DNA of 64,000 nucleotides from Variovorax brevis (GTDB lineage: Bacteria > Pseudomonadota > Gammaproteobacteria > Burkholderiales > Burkholderiaceae_C), in the NCBI RefSeq assembly GCF_030317105.1, contig NZ_JASZYG010000009.1:1-64000 (forward strand). The letters run 5' to 3'. The notes beneath the pieces were generated by a model. The model was not told where the DNA came from and did no database searches. It worked only from the letters and a program-made list of their open reading frames with translations. This document shows, one piece after another, positions 1 to 8,086 of the stretch. The position numbers were made by a program, and so were the translations under genes. Within the stretch, counting starts at the first letter, position 1; each line of letters opens with the position of its first letter.

Positions 1-238
<238 letters not shown>

Positions 239-258
239 GCAGACAGGAAACAAGAGTC

Positions 259-573
259 ATGGCTACCAAGCAAAAGATCCGCATCCGCCTGAAGGCATTT
301 GACTACAAGCTCATCGACCAGTCGGCCGCTGAAATCGTGGACACCGCCAAGCGCACCGGCGCCATCGTCAAGGGTCCCGTGCCCCTGCCGACGCGCATGA
401 AGCGTTTCGACATCCTGCGTTCGCCCCACGTCAACAAGACGAGCCGCGACCAGTTCGAAATCCGCACGCACCAACGCCTGATGGACATCGTCGACCCGAC
501 GGACAAGACGGTGGACGCACTGATGAAGCTCGACCTGCCGGCTGGCGTCGACGTTGAAATCAAGCTGCAGTAA
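259..573 (+). CDS. rpsJ: 30S ribosomal protein S10
   Basis: The 104-residue product has the usual S10 length and sequence ('IRIRLKAFDYKLID', 'GPVPLPT', 'RTHQRLMDIVDPT'). S10 sits in the 30S head and also works with NusB in transcription antitermination. The ATG at 259 follows an ACAGGAAACAAG ribosome site. In most proteobacteria rpsJ opens the S10 operon and rplC follows at once. Here a strong terminator comes 21 bases after the stop codon and two unrelated genes separate it from rplC, so rpsJ appears to belong to the tuf transcript. Confidence 0.97.
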   Translation: MATKQKIRIRLKAFDYKLIDQSAAEIVDTAKRTGAIVKGPVPLPTRMKRFDILRSPHVNKTSRDQFEIRTHQRLMDIVDPTDKTVDALMKLDLPAGVDVEIKLQ

Positions 574-594
574 TAAGTTCTAACGTTTTGATTC

Positions 595-629
595 AAGCTC
601 GACCACAGAAATGTGGTCGAGCTTTTTTT
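595..629 (+). terminator. Intrinsic terminator after rpsJ
   Basis: A 13-bp perfect stem (AAGCTCGACCACA at 595-607 and its complement at 612-624) closes a GAAA tetraloop and runs into seven T residues at 623-629. This is a textbook rho-independent terminator. It ends the tuf-rpsJ transcript inside what is normally a continuous ribosomal operon. Confidence 0.93.
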
Positions 630-708
630 ATTGCTATACGAATGTGGCATCCTTCCGTGAGCACTTCGGTGAAAGACGCTATCAAACTAAAAAAGGGAAA
701 TTGAGTTG

Positions 709-2277
709 ATGAGCATGCGACTCGTAGTTCGGGCCCTGGTCCTGTGCGCCTTTCTCGCGGGCCTGGCTGGATGCGGGGGAGGGGGGGGTGGTTCAAGCGG
801 GCATGGGGCGCCGACAACTCCGCTCAGCGGGGTCGTGACTTTCGACTACGTGCCCAATACGGATGGCGCCCTGAACTACGCGGCCACTTCAAAGAGGCCG
901 GTTCGTGGCGCGTCGATTGAAGTGGTGGACGATGCCACGCACGAGGTGCTGGTCAACACAACGTCCGATGAAGCCGGTCGCTATGCGGCGACGGTACCCT
1001 CCAATGCGGTTGTCAGCATCCGCGTCAAGGCGCAAATGCTGCGAAAGGACGCTGGGGCGACCTGGGATGTCACTGTTCGTGACAACACGCGGGGCAACGC
1101 CATTTATGCCATGGAATCAGCCGCCTTCCGGACGCAGGGCACCGCGACTGCTCGCGACGTGCACGCGCCTTCGGGCTGGGGCGGAAGTCACTACACATCG
1201 CAGCGTGTCGCAGCGCCATTTGCCATTCTTGACACCATCTACACCACGATGAACAAGGTGACATCGGTGGCATCGGGGCTCGACTTTCCCAAGCTTCGCG
1301 TGCTCTGGAGCGAGCGCAACGTCGCCGGCGACGGCTCGGTGGAACTGGGGCAGATCGGCACCACATCGTTTTCGGACGACCCGACCGGACCGGTGATCTA
1401 TGTGCTGGGAAAAGAGGATGTCGATACGGATGAGTACGACGCCTCCGTCATCGCGCACGAGTGGGGCCATTACTACCAGAAAGCTTTCAGCCGTGACGAT
1501 TCGCCGGGCGGATCGCATGGCGCCGACGATCGACTGGATCGCCGCGTGGCCTTCTCGGAGGGTTGGGGCAATGCCTGGTCCGGCATTGCGCTCGGACGCA
1601 GCACTTACGCCGATTCCGCGGGCATTGGCCAAAGTCAGGATCGTGGCACCGTGGTGGACCTGTCTGCAGGCCCGTCCTCTGCCCCCGGTTGGTTCAAGGA
1701 GGCGTCGAGCCAGTCCATTCTTTGGGCCCTGAACGCCCAATGGGGCTTTCAGGCGATTCACAACGCCATGGCGGGTCCGCTGCGCACAACGCCGGGCGTG
1801 ACCTCCATCCACGCATTCGCGACTGCTTACGCGGCGGCATTTCCATCAGGCACGGGAACCCTGATGTCGGCCCTTGGTGGCCAGTCCATCAGTGCGATGG
1901 TCGGGGATCCCTGGGGAATGCAGGAAACGAACGACGGTGGCATTCCCGAGGTGCTGCCGCTTTATCGGCCCGCTGCAGTTGGCGTTCCAACGTCCGCATG
2001 CGTTACCCAAGCGGCCGGGACGGGAAACAGGCTGGGCAACTTCACCTACTTGCGCTTCACGGTGCCGGCCAGCGGCATCTATCAGGTCACCGCAACAGGG
2101 CCCGCGGGCTCCGATCCTGACTTCTCGATCTATGCAGGCAGCAGGATGGCCGCCAGCGAGGGGTCGGGCGCCAGCGAGAGCGCCCAGGTCAGCCTTCCAC
2201 AAGGGGAGGCCGTTCTTGTATTGAATGATGCGGCGGGCACGTCGGCCAACACCTGCTTCACCGTGACCATCAATTGA
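709..2277 (+). CDS. Putative exported lipoprotein zinc metalloprotease (gluzincin, M36-like)
   Basis: About 522 residues. The N-terminus is a lipoprotein signal peptide ending in the lipobox LAGC followed by a Gly/Ser-rich spacer, so the protein is probably anchored on the outside of the inner membrane or in the outer membrane. A HEWGH motif at residues 250-254 fits the HEXXH zinc site, and 'SEGWGNAWSG' about 30 residues later (Glu 284) resembles the third-ligand 'GEGW' segment of M36/fungalysin-like gluzincins. The C-terminal ~100 residues look like a beta-rich domain. ATG 709 is preferred; TTG 706 and ATG 715 are alternatives. The gene lies between rpsJ and rplC and nearly abuts the next gene. 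Zinc peptidase activity is inferred from motifs only and the substrate is unknown. Confidence 0.7.
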   Translation: MSMRLVVRALVLCAFLAGLAGCGGGGGGSSGHGAPTTPLSGVVTFDYVPNTDGALNYAATSKRPVRGASIEVVDDATHEVLVNTTSDEAGRYAATVPSNAVVSIRVKAQMLRKDAGATWDVTVRDNTRGNAIYAMESAAFRTQGTATARDVHAPSGWGGSHYTSQRVAAPFAILDTIYTTMNKVTSVASGLDFPKLRVLWSERNVAGDGSVELGQIGTTSFSDDPTGPVIYVLGKEDVDTDEYDASVIAHEWGHYYQKAFSRDDSPGGSHGADDRLDRRVAFSEGWGNAWSGIALGRSTYADSAGIGQSQDRGTVVDLSAGPSSAPGWFKEASSQSILWALNAQWGFQAIHNAMAGPLRTTPGVTSIHAFATAYAAAFPSGTGTLMSALGGQSISAMVGDPWGMQETNDGGIPEVLPLYRPAAVGVPTSACVTQAAGTGNRLGNFTYLRFTVPASGIYQVTATGPAGSDPDFSIYAGSRMAASEGSGASESAQVSLPQGEAVLVLNDAAGTSANTCFTVTIN

Positions 2278-2288
2278 GGAACCAGGAT

Positions 2289-2813
2289 ATGCGCGCGCAC
2301 CGGATGTGCCTTGTTTCGATGGTCCTGACGGCAGGAGTCATCGCCCAGAATGCCTCGGCGCGACCGGACGGCGCTTCCCTTGGCGTCGCCGATCCCGGCC
2401 AGCAGGCCGCATTCAAGCGCGCGCCCCAAAAAAGCAACGGGTCAGGCATCGACGTTCGATACCGCGTGGAGGGCACTCCGTCGGTCGGCAAGCCGACCAT
2501 GGTCGTGATCGTGCTTTCCGGCGTCACGGATCCGGGCGGCGGATCGGTCTGGTTCACCGCCGATGCGAGCCTTGGACTGGACAGCAGCGCGGCGGCGACC
2601 ACCCTGGAGGCCGGCCGAAGCATCACGCTGAACGTCACGGTGACTCCAAAAACCGATGGCGTCGCCTATCTGAACGTCTTCACGCGGCAGCGCGGCGCCC
2701 TCAGCGCGACCTCCATTGCCGTTCAGGCCGGCAGCACGCCACTGTCGCGCGCCTCCGGCGCGGTGAAGGACGACGTCGACGGCGAGAAGATCCTGCCCAT
2801 GCAGGTGAAGTAG
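2289..2813 (+). CDS. Small exported protein of unknown function
   Basis: About 174 residues from ATG 2289, which has AGGA at 2277-2280 as ribosome site; a TTG at 2274 overlapping the upstream stop is possible but less likely. The first ~25 residues form a Sec signal peptide ending near 'QNASA'. The mature part has alternating small and hydrophobic residues ('GSVWFTADASLGLDSS', 'SITLNVTVTPKTDG') like a beta-sandwich or Ig-like domain. I do not recognise a family. It is 11 bases downstream of the putative metalloprotease and surely co-transcribed, so it may be a partner, substrate or inhibitor; that is inference. Confidence 0.6.
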   Translation: MRAHRMCLVSMVLTAGVIAQNASARPDGASLGVADPGQQAAFKRAPQKSNGSGIDVRYRVEGTPSVGKPTMVVIVLSGVTDPGGGSVWFTADASLGLDSSAAATTLEAGRSITLNVTVTPKTDGVAYLNVFTRQRGALSATSIAVQAGSTPLSRASGAVKDDVDGEKILPMQVK

Positions 2814-2831
2814 GCCGTTTCGGCACGACCC

Positions 2832-2861
2832 TTGCGTAAACCCTGACAGGCGGGCTATAAT
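2832..2861 (+). promoter_or_regulatory. Sigma-70-type promoter for the rplC-rpsQ block
   Basis: TTGCGT at 2832-2837 and a perfect TATAAT at 2856-2861 are spaced by 18 bases, about 145 bases before the rplC start. This gives the ribosomal genes their own start after the terminator behind rpsJ. The roughly 135-base leader that follows (about 2868-3005) is long enough to carry an S10-type autoregulatory structure bound by L4, but I could not fold it here. Confidence 0.7.
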
Positions 2862-3005
2862 CCTTGGCTCTGCCTTTTTTGCGCCCACACGGGCGGCTGG
2901 CCATTTTGGGAAATCTGGTCAGCGCAGGGATTTATCAACCTTCTTTCGCATACCAAACGCTGTCGCCAATTGAAGTGGCAGCGGCGGAAGTTTTGGAGAA
3001 AACCA

Positions 3006-3683
3006 ATGAGTCTGAGCAACTCCCTCGGGTTGCTGGGCCGCAAGGTGGGGATGATGCGTCTCTTCACCGATGACGGGGACGCAGTTCCTGTCACGGTGGT
3101 GGATGTGTCCAACAACCGCGTGACCCAGATCAAAACCCAAGAGACCGATGGCTACGTCGCACTGCAAGTGACGTTCGGCTCGCGCAAAGCATCGCGCGTC
3201 TCTAAGCCGCAAGCTGGCCACCTCGCCAAGGCAGGTGTCGAAGCTGGCGAAATCACCCAGGAATTCCGCGTCACCGCCGATGCGGCTGCCCAGCACAAGG
3301 CTGGCGGCTCGATCGCCGTGACCAGCGTGTTCTCCGTGGGCCAGAAGGTCGACGTGCAAGGCACCTCGATCGGCAAGGGCTTCGCAGGCACCATCAAGCG
3401 TCACAACTTCAAGTCGCAACGCGCGTCGCACGGTAACAGCCGTTCGCACAACGTTCCCGGCTCGATCTCGATGGCGCAGGATCCCGGCCGCGTGTTCCCT
3501 GGCAAGAAGATGTCGGGCCACCTCGGCGACGTCACCTGCACGACCCAGAACCTGGACGTGATCCGCATCGATGAAGCACGCCAACTGCTGCTCATCAAGG
3601 GCGCGATCCCCGGCTCCAAGGGCGGCTTCGTGACGGTTCGTCCGGCCATCAAGGCCAAGCCCGCTGCAGAAGGAGCGAAGTGA
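3006..3683 (+). CDS. rplC: 50S ribosomal protein L3
   Basis: The product is 225 residues from ATG 3006 with GGAG at 2995-2998; an upstream in-frame ATG at 2970 would add a non-homologous 12-residue tail and is rejected. The segment 'GSISMAQDPGRVFPGKKM' is the conserved L3 loop that approaches the peptidyl transferase centre and carries the glutamine methylated by PrmB in E. coli. The stop overlaps the start of rplD (TGATG). Confidence 0.97.
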   Translation: MSLSNSLGLLGRKVGMMRLFTDDGDAVPVTVVDVSNNRVTQIKTQETDGYVALQVTFGSRKASRVSKPQAGHLAKAGVEAGEITQEFRVTADAAAQHKAGGSIAVTSVFSVGQKVDVQGTSIGKGFAGTIKRHNFKSQRASHGNSRSHNVPGSISMAQDPGRVFPGKKMSGHLGDVTCTTQNLDVIRIDEARQLLLIKGAIPGSKGGFVTVRPAIKAKPAAEGAK

Positions 3684-4303
3684 TGCAACTCGAACTCCTG
3701 AACGAACAGGGTCAAGCCGCGTCGAAGTTCGACGCACCCGAAACCGTATTCGGTCGTGATTACAACGAAGACCTGGTCCACCAGATCGTCGTTGCCTATC
3801 AAGCCAATGCCCGCCAAGGCACGCGCGCCCAGAAGGACCGCGAGCAGGTCAAGCATTCGACCAAGAAGCCTTTCAAGCAAAAGGGAACGGGCCGCGCCCG
3901 TGCCGGTATGACGTCCTCGCCGCTGTGGCGCGGAGGCGGTCGTACCTTCCCGAACAGCCCGGAAGAAAACTTCACGCAAAAGATCAACAAGAAGATGTAC
4001 CGCGCCGGCATGGCGTCCATCTTCTCGCAGCTCGCCCGTGAAGGCCGTCTGGCCGTGGTCGATTCGATCAAGGTCGACTCGCCCAAGACCAAGCCCCTCG
4101 CCGCCAAGTTCAAGGCCATGAATCTCGAGTCCGTGCTCGTGATCGCCGAAGAAGTCGACGAGAACCTGTACCTGGCTTCGCGCAACCTCGTCAACGTGCT
4201 CGTCGTCGAGCCGCGTTACGCGGATCCGGTGTCGCTGGTGCACTTCAAGAAGGTGCTGGTCACCAAGGGTGCCGTCGACAAGCTCAAGGAGATGTTCGCA
4301 TGA
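3683..4303 (+). CDS. rplD: 50S ribosomal protein L4
   Basis: 206 residues. It shows the L4 signature 'ARQGTRAQKDREQV' and the long loop 'KQKGTGRARAGMTSSPLWRG' that lines the exit tunnel. In gamma-proteobacteria L4 also represses the S10 operon; whether it does so here is unknown, since the operon leader is rearranged. ATG 3683 has AAGGAG at 3670-3675; a GTG at 3680 is less likely. The 3' end overlaps rplW by ATGA. Confidence 0.97.
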   Translation: MQLELLNEQGQAASKFDAPETVFGRDYNEDLVHQIVVAYQANARQGTRAQKDREQVKHSTKKPFKQKGTGRARAGMTSSPLWRGGGRTFPNSPEENFTQKINKKMYRAGMASIFSQLAREGRLAVVDSIKVDSPKTKPLAAKFKAMNLESVLVIAEEVDENLYLASRNLVNVLVVEPRYADPVSLVHFKKVLVTKGAVDKLKEMFA

Positions 4304-4635
4304 GCCGCGTGAACCCCACCCCCGCACAACGTACGTTCGACGAAGGCCGGCTGATGTCGGTGCTGGTCGCCCCGATCGTGTCTGAAAAGGCAACGATGGT
4401 CGGCGAGAAGTCGAATTCCGTCACTTTCAAGGTGTTGCAAGACGCCACGAAGCCCGAGATCAAGGCCGCCGTCGAACTGATGTTCAAGGTCGAAGTCAAG
4501 GGTGTGTCCGTGCTCAACACCAAGGGCAAGACCAAGCGCTTTGGCAAGTCCATCGGCCGCCGCGACAATGTTCGCAAGGCCTATGTCACGCTCAAGCAGG
4601 GTCAAGAGCTCAACCTCGTCGGAGAGGGCGCTTAA
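4300..4635 (+). CDS. rplW: 50S ribosomal protein L23
   Basis: 111 residues, about ten more than E. coli L23 because of an N-terminal lead before 'RLMSVLVAPIVSEKA'. L23 lies at the tunnel exit and docks trigger factor and SRP. The ATG at 4300 overlaps the rplD stop in an ATGA arrangement, which supports the long form; an internal ATG at 4354 would remove the first 18 residues. Confidence 0.96.
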   Translation: MSRVNPTPAQRTFDEGRLMSVLVAPIVSEKATMVGEKSNSVTFKVLQDATKPEIKAAVELMFKVEVKGVSVLNTKGKTKRFGKSIGRRDNVRKAYVTLKQGQELNLVGEGA

Positions 4636-4637
4636 TC

Positions 4638-5462
4638 ATGGCCGTCATCAAGATGAAACCCACTTCGCCGGGCCAACGCGGCGCGGTGAAGATCTCGCGT
4701 GATCACCTGTTCAAGGGTGCTCCGCACGCAGCCCTGCTGGAACCGCAATTCCAGAAGGCTGGCCGCAACAACAACGGCCACATCACCACCCGTCACAAGG
4801 GCGGTGGTCACAAGCACCACTACCGCGTTGTCGACTTCGTTCGCAACAAGGACGGCATCCCGGCCAAGGTCGAACGCATCGAGTACGACCCGAACCGTAC
4901 GGCGCACATCGCGCTGGTGTGCTACGCCGACGGCGAGCGCCGCTACATCATCGCCCCGCGCGGTCTTGAGGCTGGTGCAACGCTGCTGAGCGGTTCGGAA
5001 GCCCCGATCCGCGCCGGCAACACGCTGCCGATCCGCAACATCCCGGTGGGTTCGACCATTCACTGCATCGAGCTGCAGCCTGGCAAGGGTGCGCAAATCG
5101 CGCGTTCGGCCGGCACGTCCGCAACCCTGCTGGCACGCGAAGGCGTGTACGCACAGGTTCGCATGCGCTCGGGTGAAGTTCGCAAGATCCACATCGAATG
5201 CCGCGCAACCATTGGTGAAGTGGCCAACGAAGAACACAGCCTGCGCCAGCTCGGCAAGGCCGGTGTGAAGCGTCACATGGGTATCCGCCCGACCGTTCGC
5301 GGCGTGGTGATGAACCCGGTCGACCACCCGCACGGTGGTGGCGAAGGCAAGACTGGCGAAGGCCGCCACCCGGTGGATCCGTGGGGCAACCTCACCAAGG
5401 GCTATCGCACCCGCAACAACAAGCGCACGCAAGTCTTCATCGTGTCGCGTCGCAAGAAGTAA
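4638..5462 (+). CDS. rplB: 50S ribosomal protein L2
   Basis: 274 residues, the usual length. 'VMNPVDHPHGGGEGKTGEG' contains the histidine of the conserved loop needed for subunit association and peptidyl transfer, and the protein ends in the basic 'RNNKRTQVFIVSRRKK' tail. It starts 2 bases after the rplW stop. Confidence 0.98.
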   Translation: MAVIKMKPTSPGQRGAVKISRDHLFKGAPHAALLEPQFQKAGRNNNGHITTRHKGGGHKHHYRVVDFVRNKDGIPAKVERIEYDPNRTAHIALVCYADGERRYIIAPRGLEAGATLLSGSEAPIRAGNTLPIRNIPVGSTIHCIELQPGKGAQIARSAGTSATLLAREGVYAQVRMRSGEVRKIHIECRATIGEVANEEHSLRQLGKAGVKRHMGIRPTVRGVVMNPVDHPHGGGEGKTGEGRHPVDPWGNLTKGYRTRNNKRTQVFIVSRRKK

Positions 5463-5473
5463 GGGGATAGCAC

Positions 5474-5752
5474 ATGACTCGCTCTCTCAAAAAGGGTCCT
5501 TTCGTCGATCATCACCTCGTGGCCAAGGCCGACAAGGCGGTGACCACCAAGGACAAGAAACCGATCAAGACCTGGTCGCGTCGTTCGATGGTCCTGCCCG
5601 AGTTCATCGGCCTGACCATTGCCGTCCACAACGGCAAGCAACACGTGCCTGTGTACATCACCGATCAAATGGTCGGCCACAAGCTCGGCGAATTTGCGCT
5701 CACGCGTACGTTCAAGGGGCACCCCGCGGACAAGAAAGTCCAGAAGAAGTAA
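5474..5752 (+). CDS. rpsS: 30S ribosomal protein S19
   Basis: 92 residues with the S19 landmarks 'TRSLKKGPFVDHHL', 'TWSRRSMVLPEFIG' and 'KLGEFALTRTFKGH'. S19 forms the head of the 30S subunit with S13 and contacts the A site. AAGGGGATAG before the ATG serves as ribosome site, and the gene lies 11 bases after rplB. Confidence 0.97.
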   Translation: MTRSLKKGPFVDHHLVAKADKAVTTKDKKPIKTWSRRSMVLPEFIGLTIAVHNGKQHVPVYITDQMVGHKLGEFALTRTFKGHPADKKVQKK

Positions 5753-5761
5753 GGAACGACC

Positions 5762-6094
5762 ATGTCTGAAACACGTGCAGTCCTCCGCGGAGTCCGCCTT
5801 TCGGTCGACAAGGGCCGTCTGGTCGCTGACCTGATCCGCGGCAAGAAGGTCGATCAAGCGCTCAACATCCTGCAATTCACGCAGAAGAAGGCCGCTGTGA
5901 TCGTCAAGAAGGTGCTCGAGTCGGCGATTGCCAACGCCGAGCACAACGACGGTGCCGATATCGACGAACTGAAGGTCAAGACCATCTACGTCGAACAAGG
6001 CGCCACGCTCAAGCGCTTCACGGCCCGTGCAAAGGGTCGCGGCAATCGCATCAGCAAGCCCACGTGCCATGTGTACGTGACGGTTGGCAACTAA
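5762..6094 (+). CDS. rplV: 50S ribosomal protein L22
   Basis: 110 residues, the normal length. 'AVLRGVRLSVDKGRLVADLI' starts the globular domain, and 'ERGATLKRFTARAKGRGNRI'-like sequence near the end is the tunnel-lining beta-hairpin where macrolide resistance mutations map in other bacteria. The ATG has AAGGAACG upstream. Confidence 0.97.
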   Translation: MSETRAVLRGVRLSVDKGRLVADLIRGKKVDQALNILQFTQKKAAVIVKKVLESAIANAEHNDGADIDELKVKTIYVEQGATLKRFTARAKGRGNRISKPTCHVYVTVGN

Positions 6095-6110
6095 GTAGGC
6101 CTGGAAGACT

Positions 6111-7010
6111 ATGGGACAAAAAATCCACCCGACCGGCTTCCGCCTTGCGGTCAGCCGCAACTGGTCCAGCCGCTGGTACGCCAATGACCGCGATTTCGCG
6201 GGCATGCTGGCCGAAGACATCAAGGTGCGCGAGTACCTGAAGAAGAAGCTCAAGAACGCGTCGGTATCGCGCGTCCTGATCGAGCGTCCCGCCAAGAACG
6301 CACGCATCACGATCTACTCGGCACGTCCGGGCGTCGTGATCGGCAAGAAGGGCGAAGACATCGAAAACCTCAAGCGCGACCTGGGCAAGCAGCTCGGCGT
6401 GCCGGTTGCGGTCAACATCGAAGAAGTGCGCAAGCCCGAAATCGATGCGCAACTGATCGCCGACAGCATCACGCAACAGCTCGAGAAGCGGATCATGTTC
6501 CGCCGCGCGATGAAGCGTGCCATGCAAAACGCCATGCGTCTGGGTGCCCAAGGCATCAAGATCATGTCGTCGGGTCGTCTGAACGGCATTGAAATCGCTC
6601 GTTGCGAGTGGTACCGCGAAGGTCGCGTGCCGCTTCACACGCTGCGCGCCGACATCGACTACGGCACCTCGGAAGCCAAGACCACGTACGGCGTCATCGG
6701 CGTCAAGGTCTGGGTCTACAAGGGCGACACGCTGGGTCGCAACGACCTGCCCGCCGTCGAAACGCCGCGTCCTGAAGAAGAGCGTCGCCCGCGTGGCCCG
6801 CGCCGTGATGGCCGCCCGGGTGGCGACCGTCCCGGTTCGGACCGTCGTGGTCCGCGCCCCGGTGCCCGTGGCCCGATCGGTGGCAACACCGCTCCGGCCG
6901 ATGGCAGCGACAAGCCCGCCGAAGCAGGTGGTGCAGACTCGAAACCCGCCGTTAAGCGCGTCCGCAAAGCCGCGCCAGCTGCAGCAGCTGACGGTGCCAA
7001 GAGCGAGTGA
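6111..7010 (+). CDS. rpsC: 30S ribosomal protein S3 with long C-terminal extension
   Basis: 299 residues against 233 in E. coli. The first ~225 residues are canonical S3, with the KH-domain loop 'VVIGKKGEDIENLK' and 'YGTSEAKTTYGVIGVKVW'. The last ~70 residues are an extra tail rich in Arg, Gly, Pro and Ala ('RRPRGPRRDGRPGG', 'AVKRVRKAAPAAAADGAKSE'). S3 binds mRNA at the entry channel and helps unwind it. Such tails occur in other betaproteobacterial S3 proteins as far as I recall. The tail is in frame and uses the same codons, so it is not an artefact. Confidence 0.97.
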   Translation: MGQKIHPTGFRLAVSRNWSSRWYANDRDFAGMLAEDIKVREYLKKKLKNASVSRVLIERPAKNARITIYSARPGVVIGKKGEDIENLKRDLGKQLGVPVAVNIEEVRKPEIDAQLIADSITQQLEKRIMFRRAMKRAMQNAMRLGAQGIKIMSSGRLNGIEIARCEWYREGRVPLHTLRADIDYGTSEAKTTYGVIGVKVWVYKGDTLGRNDLPAVETPRPEEERRPRGPRRDGRPGGDRPGSDRRGPRPGARGPIGGNTAPADGSDKPAEAGGADSKPAVKRVRKAAPAAAADGAKSE

Positions 7011-7038
7011 TCGCTCTTAGAACTACGGAGTAAACAAC

Positions 7039-7455
7039 ATGCTGCAACCTGCACGCAGAAAGTTCCGCAAGGAACAAAAGGGCCGCAACACCGGCATCGC
7101 GACACGCGGCAACGCCGTGTCGTTCGGTGACTTCGGCCTGAAGTCGATCGACCGCGGCCGCCTGACGGCCCGCCAGATCGAAGCCGCTCGTCGCGCGATT
7201 TCGCGTCACGTCAAGCGCGGTGGCCGCATCTGGATTCGTGTGTTCCCCGACAAGCCGATCTCCCACAAGCCCGCAGAAGTGCGGATGGGTAACGGCAAGG
7301 GCAACCCCGAGTACTACGTGGCTGAAATCCAGCCCGGCAAGGTGATTTACGAGATCGTCGGCGTGCCCGAAGAACTCGCTCGCGAAGCGTTCCGCCTGGC
7401 TGCCGCCAAGCTGCCGCTGCGCACCACCTTCGTTGCTCGCCAGCTCGGCGCTTGA
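7039..7455 (+). CDS. rplP: 50S ribosomal protein L16
   Basis: 138 residues. 'MLQPARRKFRKEQKGRN' at the N-terminus and 'RVFPDKPISHKPAEVRMG' in the middle are standard L16, which organises the A-site region of the 50S subunit; the latter segment contains the arginine hydroxylated by RoxA in E. coli. It follows rpsC by 28 bases with a CGGAG ribosome site. Confidence 0.97.
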   Translation: MLQPARRKFRKEQKGRNTGIATRGNAVSFGDFGLKSIDRGRLTARQIEAARRAISRHVKRGGRIWIRVFPDKPISHKPAEVRMGNGKGNPEYYVAEIQPGKVIYEIVGVPEELAREAFRLAAAKLPLRTTFVARQLGA

Positions 7456-7472
7456 TCCAGGAGAACATGAAC

Positions 7473-7724
7473 ATGGCAACCGGATCCCGCAAGAAGACCG
7501 CCAAGGCCGCTCCGGCCAAGGTGTCGAAAGCCGCCGCACTGCGCGAAAAAGACGTCGCTGGCCTGCAAACCGAAATCAAGGACCTGCAAAAGGCCCATTT
7601 CGGCCTGCGCATGCAAAAGGCGACGCAGCAACTGACGAACCTGTCGACGTTGCGCGTCACGCGCCGCGACATCGCTCGCGCCAAAACCATTCTTGCCCAA
7701 AAGCAAGACCAAGCCGCCAAGTAA
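7473..7724 (+). CDS. rpmC: 50S ribosomal protein L29
   Basis: 83 residues from ATG 7473, against 63 in E. coli, owing to a basic N-terminal extension ('MATGSRKKTAKAAPAKVSK') before the L29 core ('ALREKDVAGLQTEIKDLQKA'). AGGAG at 7459-7463 is 9 bases from ATG 7473 but only 3 from ATG 7467, which decides the start. L29 binds near the tunnel exit next to L23. Confidence 0.95.
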   Translation: MATGSRKKTAKAAPAKVSKAAALREKDVAGLQTEIKDLQKAHFGLRMQKATQQLTNLSTLRVTRRDIARAKTILAQKQDQAAK

Positions 7725-7733
7725 GGAGTGAAC

Positions 7734-8003
7734 ATGACGGAACCTAAAAAATCCCTCAAGCGCACCTTGATCGGCAAGGTGGTCAGCGACAAGCGTGAAA
7801 AGACCGTGACCGTGCTGGTCGAGCGTCGTGTGAAGCACGAGCTCTACGGCAAGATCGTGGCCAAGACGAGCAAGTACCACGCCCATGACGAAAAGGGCGA
7901 GTTCCACCTCGGCGACATCATCGAAATCACGGAAAGCCGTCCGATCTCGAAGTCGAAGAACTGGGTGGTGACGCGTCTGGTCGAGAAGGCTGCAGTCGTC
8001 TGA
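7734..8003 (+). CDS. rpsQ: 30S ribosomal protein S17
   Basis: 89 residues from ATG 7734, with AAGGAG at 7723-7728. The OB-fold sequence 'LIGKVVSDKREKTVTVLVER' and 'GDIIEITESRPISKSKNW' identifies S17, a primary 16S rRNA binder. It is the last gene of the S10 block and is followed by a terminator. The spc operon (rplN onward), which often follows, is not present in the window. Confidence 0.97.
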   Translation: MTEPKKSLKRTLIGKVVSDKREKTVTVLVERRVKHELYGKIVAKTSKYHAHDEKGEFHLGDIIEITESRPISKSKNWVVTRLVEKAAVV

Positions 8004-8039
8004 CCGCACCCTGATCTCGCGCCTTCAACGGCACAAGCA

Positions 8040-8072
8040 AAAACGGCCCACAATGTGGGCCGTTTTTCTTTT
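8040..8072 (+). terminator. Intrinsic terminator closing the S10 block
   Basis: AAAACGGCCCA at 8040-8050 pairs perfectly with 8056-8066 around a 5-base loop and continues into a T-rich run (TTTTTCTTTTTT). The T run ends 2 bases before the GGAG ribosome site of the peroxiredoxin gene, so termination and the next translation start are packed together. Confidence 0.92.
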
Positions 8073-8086
8073 TTGGAGCACCACAC

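Noticed and set aside
2970..3005. Longer L3 starting at 2970
   Set aside because: The 12 additional residues are not part of L3 and the ribosome site GGAG fits ATG 3006.
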